In this document: in pieces, positions 7,940 through 15,283 of the stretch
Layout of the letters: the number at the start of each line of letters is the position of its first letter
Numbering within the stretch: the stretch's first letter is position 1
Assembly: GCA_964616825.1 (NCBI GenBank)
Contig: CAZTSX010000007.1
Span: 68,089 to 132,088, forward strand
Reading direction: 5' to 3'
DNA length: 64,000 nucleotides
Source: QYOJ01 sp964616825
GTDB lineage: Bacteria > Bacteroidota > Bacteroidia > Bacteroidales > FEN-979
Notes under the pieces: model-generated
Database searches by the model: none
What the model was told of the DNA's origin: nothing
What the model saw: the letters and a program-made list of their open reading frames with translations, nothing else
Made by a program: the position numbers and the translations under genes

Positions 7940-8551
7940 ATGATCAGAATCTTTGACATCCTCTTTTCCTTGATTGGGCTGCTGATCCTATCTCCCACGT
8001 TTCTTTTGATCATGTTGCTGATTCCATTGACTTCCATAGGCTCATCTTTTTTCTGTCAAACCCGCGTGGGAAAAAACGGGAAAGATTTCCGGCTGATCAA
8101 GTTCCGGACTATGGTGAAAGGCGCCGAACAAAAAGGGGGGCTGACTGTTGGCACACGGGATAGCAGGATTACGAGGATCGGCTGTTTCCTGCGAAAGTAC
8201 AAGCTGGATGAGATCCCCCAGTTGATCAATGTACTGGCAGGTGATATGAGCATAGTCGGTCCACGGCCCGAGATCACGAAATATGTGGAAATGTATTCTG
8301 CTGAACAGAAAAAGGTGTTATCGGTACGGCCGGGAATGACTGATTATGCCTCCATCGAATACATGAACGAAAATGAGATCCTGGGGATATCTACTGATCC
8401 GGAGAAAACCTATATCGAGGATGTAATGCCATCCAAAATTAAACTGAACATGAAATTCATCGACAATCCCACGATTGGGAATTACTTTTCCATTATCTGG
8501 AAAACCGCGATAAGCATATTCACTTCACGTCTTTACTCCTCTTTTTCATAA
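7940..8551 (+). CDS. Initiating sugar transferase (monotopic phosphoglycosyl transferase)
   Basis: Member of the bacterial sugar transferase family (PglC, WcaJ and WbaP catalytic domain) that moves a sugar phosphate from a UDP-sugar to undecaprenyl phosphate at the inner face of the membrane. At 203 residues it is the short PglC-like form. A re-entrant hydrophobic segment lies at ~7-30, KFRTM at 54-58, the catalytic Asp-Glu pair at 90-91 (KLDEIPQL), then DMSIVGPRPE. The last 19 bases overlap convergently with the SirB1-family gene. With the upstream aminotransferase it forms a small glycan-initiation module; no other glycosyltransferase is nearby. Confidence 0.92.
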   Translation: MIRIFDILFSLIGLLILSPTFLLIMLLIPLTSIGSSFFCQTRVGKNGKDFRLIKFRTMVKGAEQKGGLTVGTRDSRITRIGCFLRKYKLDEIPQLINVLAGDMSIVGPRPEITKYVEMYSAEQKKVLSVRPGMTDYASIEYMNENEILGISTDPEKTYIEDVMPSKIKLNMKFIDNPTIGNYFSIIWKTAISIFTSRLYSSFS

Positions 8552-9414
8552 ACCCCTTTCATCACTTTTAACAGCGCATTCAGTTCATCAACTTTCTCCG
8601 GATTATTGAGTTGAGTATAGGTAAGGACCATATTATTGATCAGCCGGAGAATGATATCAACATTCGTGCAGGGAGTAAAGAAGGAGGGTTCAGGTTTGAG
8701 TTTCATCTGGCGGATAAAGAGATCGATCTCCCGGCGGGTAAATACGGCGCCTTTGTTAAACGGGTTGATATAAAACAACACATTCTGCTCCCCGGGATGA
8801 GGTTGGTGGAGATCTGAAAGGTAGGCCAGGATGAAGTGTTGTGGCAGATTTACTCCCTGTATCGGGATATTCAGCCGATGGGCAAGAATCATGTATAATA
8901 TCCCAAGTGTAAGCGGACTTCCTTTCCGGCTCTCAAGGAGTGTATTAATATATTGATTGGAAGAGGCATAAAGGTTGATGCGGTTACCTTCGAATTTATG
9001 CATATCGTAAAGGATATGATTAAGTATCTTGACATTTTCAAGAGCGGTCAGGTTATCATTTAGTTCCAGCCAGGCATCCATTTTCATCTGTTCGATCTGG
9101 ATAGTGATCTCCTCTCCATTCAGTTCAGGATCATCTGTTTTTGATACAAGAAGGAATCCCTGCAGCAGATCGGAGGAGCTCAATTTCATCCAGTCGATCA
9201 AATCATGCTGAATGTTCTGCTGCCGGATCTGGTGAATAATGGCCTTGATCCGCTGCTGCACCAAACCATCGTAACTATTCTCCCGGGCTTGTTCCAGTTC
9301 AATTATCGCTTCGTCTCCGAACGCAAAGATTTTCTCCTGAATCACTCCGAATGTTCTATCATCCGGTTCATCCAGTAAATTGATCAGGGCTGATAACTGG
9401 TTTGACTCTGCCAT
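8533..9414 (-). CDS. SirB1 / transglutaminase-like family protein
   Basis: The protein has 293 residues. The core RKGSPLTLGILYMILAHRLNIP and NLPQHFILAY (middle of the protein) match the SirB1 transglutaminase-like fold, with the His of PQHF in the expected place. The usual Cys is replaced: the nucleophile position in the RKG-SPLTLG strand has Ser, typical of this family, so protease or transglutaminase activity is doubtful. Starts at 9507, 9435 and 9414 are possible. 9414 was chosen because it leaves 29 bases after the TATATTTG promoter element, in line with other genes here. Confidence 0.8.
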   Translation of the reverse strand: MAESNQLSALINLLDEPDDRTFGVIQEKIFAFGDEAIIELEQARENSYDGLVQQRIKAIIHQIRQQNIQHDLIDWMKLSSSDLLQGFLLVSKTDDPELNGEEITIQIEQMKMDAWLELNDNLTALENVKILNHILYDMHKFEGNRINLYASSNQYINTLLESRKGSPLTLGILYMILAHRLNIPIQGVNLPQHFILAYLSDLHQPHPGEQNVLFYINPFNKGAVFTRREIDLFIRQMKLKPEPSFFTPCTNVDIILRLINNMVLTYTQLNNPEKVDELNALLKVMKGVYEKEE

Positions 9415-9443
9415 ATCAATTGTTCCCGGTTTCATGCTTTCTA

Positions 9444-9451
9444 CAAATATA
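9444..9451 (-). promoter_or_regulatory. -7 promoter element (TATATTTG) for the SirB1-family gene
   Basis: Perfect TAnnTTTG match on the minus strand. It decides the start: an ATG at 9507 lies upstream of it and one at 9435 would be nearly leaderless. Confidence 0.55.
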
Positions 9452-9528
9452 TCAATTTCATGGAAAAAGCATAACGATCGTGGAAACTCTGTAATGCTAT
9501 GAATCATTCCATTCCCCGGTTTTATTCG

Positions 9529-9536
9529 TATATTTG
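9529..9536 (+). promoter_or_regulatory. -7 promoter element (TATATTTG) for the SPFH gene
   Basis: Perfect TAnnTTTG match, 25 bases before the ATG at 9562. Confidence 0.65.
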
Positions 9537-9561
9537 CTGAAAACCAATAAACTTATTTATT

Positions 9562-10398
9562 ATGTCATCAGAAGTAGAAATTAACTGGAAAAAAATCACA
9601 CCTACCATTTTAATTGTCGTTGGAGTCATTTTACTGATCATCTTCTGGTCAAGAATGACGGTCACGGTCGAAGCCGGGCATGGAGGAGTTTTATTCAGAA
9701 CCTTTGGCGGAGGGGTTGATACGACACGAACATTTGGAGAGGGTTTTCATGTGATCGCTCCATGGAATAACATGGTTGTTTATGAAACCCGTCAACAGGA
9801 GATTGCGGAAGACATGCAGGTGCTTTCGTCAAACGGTCTGGAGATCAAAGTAGATGTTTCGGCCTGGTATCAGCCGCTATGGGGTGAACTGGGGAAACTT
9901 CATGTGAAGATCGGTTCAGACTACCTCAGACGTATCGTCATTCCGGCTATGCGGTCGTCGGCCCGAACGGTGATCGGCAGATACACGCCTGAACAGATTT
10001 ATTCGACTAAGCGGGACGCTATCCAGGCTGAGATCTTTGACGAGACAAAAGCGATCCTGGATGAAAAATATGTCCAGCTGAACCGGGTACTGATCCGTTC
10101 TATTATCCTTCCTCCAACTATAAAAACAGCCATCGAAAGCAAACTGAAGCAAGAGCAGGAAGCACTGGAGTATGTGTTCAAACTTGAAAAAGCCAAACAG
10201 GAAGCCGAACGTCAGCGTATTGACGCAAATGGGAAAGCACGCGCCAACCGCATCCTCAGCGCCAGTCTGACCGATAAGATCTTACGGGAGAAAGGGATCA
10301 ATGCCACCCTGAAGCTGGCAGAATCATCCAACACCAAGGTTGTTGTTGTTGGTAGCGGTAAGGATGGCATGCCACTGATCCTCGGAGGCGGGAACTAA
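9562..10398 (+). CDS. Prohibitin-like SPFH (Band 7) domain membrane protein
   Basis: Membrane-anchored scaffolding protein of the prohibitin/SPFH family. The 278 residues comprise one N-terminal helix at ~13-30, an SPFH domain (GHGGVLFRTFGGG, then RSSARTVIGRYTPEQIYSTK), and a long charged coiled-coil region from ~185 to 235 (EALEYVFKLEKAKQEAERQR). The Gly-rich C-terminal end is usual for the family. It is monocistronic with its own promoter and convergent with the saccharopine dehydrogenase gene. Such proteins form ring assemblies that control membrane proteases in other organisms; nothing here identifies a partner. Confidence 0.9.
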   Translation: MSSEVEINWKKITPTILIVVGVILLIIFWSRMTVTVEAGHGGVLFRTFGGGVDTTRTFGEGFHVIAPWNNMVVYETRQQEIAEDMQVLSSNGLEIKVDVSAWYQPLWGELGKLHVKIGSDYLRRIVIPAMRSSARTVIGRYTPEQIYSTKRDAIQAEIFDETKAILDEKYVQLNRVLIRSIILPPTIKTAIESKLKQEQEALEYVFKLEKAKQEAERQRIDANGKARANRILSASLTDKILREKGINATLKLAESSNTKVVVVGSGKDGMPLILGGGN

Positions 10399-10421
10399 TA
10401 TCTGCCTGGTCTGTTAAACTC

Positions 10422-11756
10422 TTACTCAATCAGACTGTATCGTTTTTTAGTAAAACTGTAGCCGAATTTTTCCAGTTCTTCCAGAACAGGCTTGTACAAT
10501 TCAGGTAAATTCGGAGGCATCCGAAATCCGGTTGCGACTATTTTTTTCTCGGCAACCAGCCGTGCAGAAATAGCAGTGGGAAGGGCAACGGCTCTCGACA
10601 TGGCAGTTTCACCCTCAGGATCGCCTTTTACTACCATCGTAGCCGTTCTTTTTTCTTTCTTTCCCTGGTTGAACTCAGCAATGACCTCAATGTAAAGAAT
10701 AATCATGTCTTTTTCTCCCGGAGCATATATCATGCGCTTCAGCATCCGGCTTAGAAGCACATCCAAATTGGTACCCTCATCCAGAGGTATCTGCTCTTCC
10801 GCAAACAGCCCCAGCCACTTCAGGCGGTGGATGATATCTGCACTCACATCTATCCCCAGGTAGTCAGCCGCTTTCTTGCCGATATCTCCGGAACACTCTT
10901 TCCCGATCAGAGAAGCCGTAAACTCCCGGAATGATCTGTTCGTCCACTTATCCCTCTTTTCATTGTCAAACAATCCCAGGGCTCTCATATATTTCATGTT
11001 GTTGCAATAGCCCGAATAGCGTAAAAGTCCGCGATAGAAAGAGACATTTTCATCCAGGCCAAACGGTTTGATGTATTTCTCCACATCTTTGTTGGCATAG
11101 GTTTCAAAGGTTCCCAGTTCGTCAATCTCCACAAACCAGAAATGTTCGAATAACTTATCCCCTGGAATAAAGATCCGCTTTCCGTTTTCAATGTATGCTC
11201 CGGAAGTCTGGGCCGCAACGAAAACAGTGTATGGATCCCAGCAGAATTTGTATCCGAATGGATTATTATTTGACTCAAAGGCCGGGATCCCGCTACCGTA
11301 TGACTTCAGACTCAGTACATCTCCTCCCTCATGCCGGATTTCGTCAAGCAGCATCTGCGTTCCAAAATGATCCATCCCGGGAACCTCTCCCAATTCATTC
11401 AGTACCAGGATACCTGCTTTTTCAACTTCCTCTTTCAAAGTCATCAGTTCAGGCACTTCATACGAAGCAGTGATCATATTTTTCCGGAATTTCAAACAAG
11501 ATCTTAAAATGTGGATGTGAACCGGTTTCGGTACCATGCTAATCACCACGTCAGCCTCTTTGACTACCCCATCCAGAATTTCAGGATCATTGTTTTTCCA
11601 CTCAAGAGCCGTACATTCTGGTCTGTTATTTTTAATCTCAACCGCTTTTTCGACAAACATATCCATCAACACAACGCGAAAACCTGCATGGTCAATTAAA
11701 TAATCGATCATAGGTTTTACCATCAGGCCTGCTCCGATAATTACGATATTTTTCAT
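10422..11756 (-). CDS. Saccharopine dehydrogenase family protein (LYS9-like)
   Basis: NAD(P)-dependent oxidoreductase of the saccharopine dehydrogenase (glutamate-forming) family, interconverting saccharopine with glutamate and aminoadipate semialdehyde in lysine metabolism. The protein has 444 residues. The Rossmann start KNIVIIGAGLM is at residues 2-12, NELGEVPGMDHFG is in mid-protein, and YKFCWDPYTV follows. The start was set at 11756, directly before the nucleotide-binding strand. In-frame ATGs further upstream would translate the intergenic heptamer array (CWMPDVRCWMLDV-like peptide) and are rejected. Lysine breakdown is the likely role; no partner gene is present. Confidence 0.88.
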   Translation of the reverse strand: MKNIVIIGAGLMVKPMIDYLIDHAGFRVVLMDMFVEKAVEIKNNRPECTALEWKNNDPEILDGVVKEADVVISMVPKPVHIHILRSCLKFRKNMITASYEVPELMTLKEEVEKAGILVLNELGEVPGMDHFGTQMLLDEIRHEGGDVLSLKSYGSGIPAFESNNNPFGYKFCWDPYTVFVAAQTSGAYIENGKRIFIPGDKLFEHFWFVEIDELGTFETYANKDVEKYIKPFGLDENVSFYRGLLRYSGYCNNMKYMRALGLFDNEKRDKWTNRSFREFTASLIGKECSGDIGKKAADYLGIDVSADIIHRLKWLGLFAEEQIPLDEGTNLDVLLSRMLKRMIYAPGEKDMIILYIEVIAEFNQGKKEKRTATMVVKGDPEGETAMSRAVALPTAISARLVAEKKIVATGFRMPPNLPELYKPVLEELEKFGYSFTKKRYSLIE

Positions 11757-11813
11757 GATTCCTGCTTTTTTCCAGTAAAAATAAAAATTTACATGAACAT
11801 ATCCTCGTCCCAC

Positions 11814-11869
11814 CATCCAATATCCAACATCTAACATCCAACATCTAACATCCGGCATCCAACATCTCA
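11814..11869. repeat. Heptamer tandem array, CATCYAA type, eight units
   Basis: Eight consecutive units of seven bases (CATCCAA, TATCCAA, CATCTAA, CATCCAA, CATCTAA, CATCCGG, CATCCAA, CATCTCA) fill the gap between the divergent saccharopine dehydrogenase and cinA genes. It ends about 20 bases before the cinA ATG. Confidence 0.9.
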
Positions 11870-11889
11870 TTTTTCTGTACCTTCGTTCC

Positions 11890-13188
11890 ATGAAGATCGA
11901 GATCATCAACATCGGCGATGAGATCCTCATTGGACAGGTTGTCAATACCAACGCAGCCTGGATGGCGGAGGAGCTGAACCGGATTGGGTTCAAGGTGTTT
12001 CAGTTCACGGTAATTTCTGATAAGCGTGAACACATCCTTCAGGCTTTGACTGATGCTCAGAACCGTGCCGATCTGGTCCTGGTCAGCGGGGGTATCGGAC
12101 CGACCAGAGACGACATCACCAAACAGACCATTTGTGAGTTTTTCGATACAAAACTGGTGTTCAATGAAGATGCTTTCCGCGATATTGAGACCCTCTTCGG
12201 TCAACGGGGATATAAAATCACCGAGGTAAACCGCAAACAAGCTGAGTTGCCAGAAAATTGTATCTCACTGCCTAACCGAATGGGAACCGCGAGAGGGATG
12301 TGGTTTGAGAACAAAATGAAATTCGAAATTCGAAATTCGAAATTTGAAAATAAAGAATCGTGGATCGCGGATCCCAGATCCCAAATCTTTGTGTTTTTAC
12401 CAGGTGTCCCGTTTGAAATGAAGGATCTTTTCACCCGTGAGGTCATCCCACGTTTGAAGGAACGGTTCACTCCACAGGTAATCTATCATAAAACCGTTAT
12501 GACACAAGGTAAAGGCGAGTCGTTTATGGCTGATATCATAGAGGAGTGGGAGAACAACCTGCCTGAGCACATCAGCCTTGCTTATCTCCCTCAACCGGGG
12601 ATTGTCCGGCTCCGGTTTACCGCCGTGGGCGAGCAGCAGGATGAGCTGGAGAAAGAGGTCGATAACGAGATCCGGAAGTTACACAAACTCATTCCCGATC
12701 TGATATTCGGATATGATACGGATACCCTGGAAGCGGTTGTCGGACAGCTCTTAATGGTGAAAGGTCAATCGCTCGCCACGGCGGAAAGCTGCACCGGCGG
12801 ATATATTGCTCACCTGATCACATCCATTGCAGGCAGTTCCAGTTACTTTAAAGGATCAATAGTCGCTTACTCTAACGAAGCCAAAGAGAATATCCTTTAT
12901 GTGAAAGAGGATAGCCTGGTCGCACACGGAGCTGTGAGTCAGCAGGTAGTACTTGAGATGGCCCTGGGAGCACGGGATCGTTTCAGAACCGATTATTCAA
13001 TTGCTACTTCAGGGATTGCCGGTCCAACAGGAGGAACCCAGGAAAAACCGGTTGGAACTGTTTGGATTGCCATTGCCACACCCGAACGGGTTTTTGCTAA
13101 GCAATACCTTTTCGGAGATCACCGGGAACGAAATATCAGAAGAACGGCTTTGCAGGCGTTGAATTTGTTGCGGAAAGAGATGTTGTGA
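11890..13188 (+). CDS. cinA: CinA-family protein (nicotinamide-nucleotide amidohydrolase / pyrophosphatase) with in-frame repeat insertion
   Basis: Two-domain protein: an N-terminal MoCF-like (COG1058) domain opening IEIINIGDEILIGQ and a C-terminal PncC amidase domain with AESCTGG (Ser ~300) and YSNEAKENIL, which recycles NMN in pyridine nucleotide salvage. The 432 residues exceed the usual ~410. The excess is an insertion at about residues 142-165 (12313-12384), between GTARGMWFEN and IFVFLPGVPFEM, which are normally two or three residues apart. The inserted bases are period-7 repeats (GAAATTC units, then GGATCCC-like units). The frame is kept, so the protein may still be active. Confidence 0.93.
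   Translation: MKIEIINIGDEILIGQVVNTNAAWMAEELNRIGFKVFQFTVISDKREHILQALTDAQNRADLVLVSGGIGPTRDDITKQTICEFFDTKLVFNEDAFRDIETLFGQRGYKITEVNRKQAELPENCISLPNRMGTARGMWFENKMKFEIRNSKFENKESWIADPRSQIFVFLPGVPFEMKDLFTREVIPRLKERFTPQVIYHKTVMTQGKGESFMADIIEEWENNLPEHISLAYLPQPGIVRLRFTAVGEQQDELEKEVDNEIRKLHKLIPDLIFGYDTDTLEAVVGQLLMVKGQSLATAESCTGGYIAHLITSIAGSSSYFKGSIVAYSNEAKENILYVKEDSLVAHGAVSQQVVLEMALGARDRFRTDYSIATSGIAGPTGGTQEKPVGTVWIAIATPERVFAKQYLFGDHRERNIRRTALQALNLLRKEML
12313..12384 (+). repeat. Heptamer repeats inserted in frame inside cinA
   Basis: Two period-7 blocks lie back to back: GAAATTC three times plus GAAATTT (12319-12347), then GGATCGC, GGATCCC, AGATCCC (12362-12382). Together they add 24 codons without a stop. 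Confidence 0.85.
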
Positions 13189-13191
13189 TAG

Positions 13192-13217
13192 CCCCTAAAT
13201 CCCCTAAAGGGGACTTA
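13192..13217 (+). repeat. G/C-run palindromic element (CCCCTAAAGGGG core), copy after cinA
   Basis: Reads CCCCTAAA, T, CCCCTAAAGGGG, ACTTA, starting three bases after the cinA stop. It shares its core and its ACTTA tail with the elements around the DUF559 gene (38422-38508, 38969-39040) and with 63231-63255. Confidence 0.85.
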
Positions 13218-13286
13218 CTGCACCCCTTCCAGGTATGAAAATTAAAAATGTCTATCTTTCAATTTTTACTATGTTTGCAAATCGAT

Positions 13287-13694
13287 ATGTTAGATTGGAT
13301 TAAGAAAGCAGCCTCATTCATCCTAATTCTACCAGTATTTATGCTGGTTTTGCATGATGTGATACCCCACCATCACCATACGGATGGGATTCATGGGGTG
13401 GTATGCTCAAATAACGCAGTCTCTGATTGTGAAGAAGGAGATCATCATGACAATCAACCTGGTGAATCACATCAGCCATGTGATATTGAGAACTGCGAGG
13501 CGTGTCATTTTGCTGATGAATTTGTCATCGACGACACCTATCGGAAATCACTTTCTATACTACCTCCGCACACGTTATTTTCATTTCAGCTTGACAATCC
13601 AATACAAATTACCCCATCTATACAAACAACCTACCACGAGCGAGTGTGTCTCCTGACATTTTATAAACGTGGTCCTCCCACAAAGCTCGCCTGA
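13287..13694 (+). CDS. Small exported His/Cys-rich protein leading the metal efflux operon
   Basis: A 135-residue protein with an N-terminal hydrophobic segment (WIKKAASFILILPVFMLVL, residues ~3-21), then HDVIPHHHHTD and a middle rich in His, Cys, Asp and Glu (DCEEGDHH, CDIENCEACHF). Together these suggest periplasmic metal binding. ATG 13287 was chosen over 13248: it gives a proper signal or anchor sequence and lies 27 bases after a near-consensus TATCTTTC element. It precedes the RND adaptor gene by 65 bases. A metal-sensing or chaperone role is inferred from position and composition; no named family is certain. Confidence 0.75.
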   Translation: MLDWIKKAASFILILPVFMLVLHDVIPHHHHTDGIHGVVCSNNAVSDCEEGDHHDNQPGESHQPCDIENCEACHFADEFVIDDTYRKSLSILPPHTLFSFQLDNPIQITPSIQTTYHERVCLLTFYKRGPPTKLA

Positions 13695-13759
13695 TCATTC
13701 TACTTTATTTTATTTTTTTGCACAAATCAATACTGGTTTATCTCGTTAATTATTTCAAA

Positions 13760-15262
13760 ATGAAAAAGTTATTTACAATTATTGTCGTGCTATCTCTGTT
13801 TACCATAGCCTGTCAAAATCATTCAACCCAGTATGCAGCAGCCAGCCAAGACTATGAAAGTCTCAGTTTTACCATTTTCTCAGAAGATTTGGAGCTATTT
13901 GTTGAATTTCCCACGTTGATCGTAGGTGAAACAGCAACTTTCATCACACACTTTACGCAACTTAGTGATTATAAACCTCTGCTAAAGGGAGAGTTGACAC
14001 TTTCGTTGACAGGGCCATCCACTCAATCTGTTGTTGTCGAAGGCCCGGTACGACCCGGAATATTTGAACCATCAATTATTCCTGGCTCGTCAGGTGTTTT
14101 TACACTGAGTTTTACCATTGAAACAGAAACCCTCATAGTAGAGTTCATCATTGAAGAGCTGGAGGTATTTGCTGATGATAAAGCAGCGGAGGCACATGCG
14201 GCAGAATGTGAAGCTCCTGATCATGGAGACGGTGGCATCAGCTTCCTGAAAGAACAAGCCTGGAAGATCGACTTCGAAACACAATCGGTGAAGCGATCAG
14301 ACTACCAGGAGATAATCAAAACGACAGGGAAAATTTTACCGGCCCAGGGAGATGAATATATGATCACGGCCAGCCATGGAGGAATTGTGGTATTTCGGAA
14401 AAACAATATCTTTTCGGGGAACAAAGTTCGGAAGGGAGAATTGTTGTTCAATATTTCAGCAAGTGGATTGGTTGATGACAATATCAAAGAGCAATACCTT
14501 CAGGCATTGGCAAAATACGAAAAAAGCAAAGCCAACTACATCCGCAATAAGTTTCTAATACAAGATAAGCTAATCACTGAGAGTGAGTTTCTTGAAAGCA
14601 AATATGAGTTCAAGGTCGACAGCAATGCCTTTCAGGTGATCCTGAAAAATTATTCTGAAGGAGGCGGTGAGGTCAGAGCTGCTGCAAATGGATTTATTCA
14701 GCAGGTATATGTATCTGAGGGGGAGTTTGTTGAACAAGGCCAACTCCTGGCCTCTATTTCATCAAATCAGAACCTCATTATAGAGGCAGATGTCCCGCAG
14801 CGATATTTTCACAAACTGGGATTCATCACCTCAGCGAATATCGAGACGCCTTACGACAATAAAATCTATGATATTGATAACCTGAATGGTAAGCTGGTCT
14901 CCTATGGCAGAAACACAGATCCTTCCGGGCTGTTCACACCGGTCTATTTCCAGATTAAAAATCCGGGAAAATTAATCCCCGGATCCTTTATCGAAGTCTA
15001 TCTTAAAGCCAAACCTGTAAGGGATATACTGGTCATCCCACGAAGCGCCCTCATTGAAGAGTTCGGCAACTATTATGTCTTTATTCAGACCGGTGGGGAA
15101 TCGTATGCAAAAAGTGAGGTTGCGATCGGGAACGATGATGGAATCCATGTAATGATTCGCGAGGGTCTTCATGAAGATGACCGAGTGGTTACGAAAGGAG
15201 CCTATCGAATCAAATTAGCCTCCATGAGCAGTGATCTTCCATCACATGGTCATGTGCATTAA
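13760..15262 (+). CDS. RND efflux periplasmic adaptor subunit, lipoprotein (CusB/CzcB-like)
   Basis: Membrane fusion protein that bridges the inner-membrane RND pump and the outer-membrane channel. The 500-residue protein begins with a lipoprotein signal (KLFTIIVVLSLFTIAC; lipid Cys ~19). Residues ~30-140 form an extra beta-rich domain with a His/Glu-containing segment. HlyD barrel-sandwich and hairpin regions follow (GGIVVFRKNNIFSGNKVRKG, then EQYLQALAKYEKSKANY), and a beta-barrel end with LVIPRSALIEE. The start at 13760 fits the lipobox. The pump gene starts 21 bases later, so the unit is an operon. Confidence 0.9.
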   Translation: MKKLFTIIVVLSLFTIACQNHSTQYAAASQDYESLSFTIFSEDLELFVEFPTLIVGETATFITHFTQLSDYKPLLKGELTLSLTGPSTQSVVVEGPVRPGIFEPSIIPGSSGVFTLSFTIETETLIVEFIIEELEVFADDKAAEAHAAECEAPDHGDGGISFLKEQAWKIDFETQSVKRSDYQEIIKTTGKILPAQGDEYMITASHGGIVVFRKNNIFSGNKVRKGELLFNISASGLVDDNIKEQYLQALAKYEKSKANYIRNKFLIQDKLITESEFLESKYEFKVDSNAFQVILKNYSEGGGEVRAAANGFIQQVYVSEGEFVEQGQLLASISSNQNLIIEADVPQRYFHKLGFITSANIETPYDNKIYDIDNLNGKLVSYGRNTDPSGLFTPVYFQIKNPGKLIPGSFIEVYLKAKPVRDILVIPRSALIEEFGNYYVFIQTGGESYAKSEVAIGNDDGIHVMIREGLHEDDRVVTKGAYRIKLASMSSDLPSHGHVH

Positions 15263-15283
15263 TTGAACTAAAAATTTGAAATC

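Noticed and set aside
11757..11993. Upstream ATG extensions of the saccharopine dehydrogenase gene
   Set aside because: They would translate the heptamer array and overlap the cinA start; the Rossmann fold begins at the ATG at 11756.
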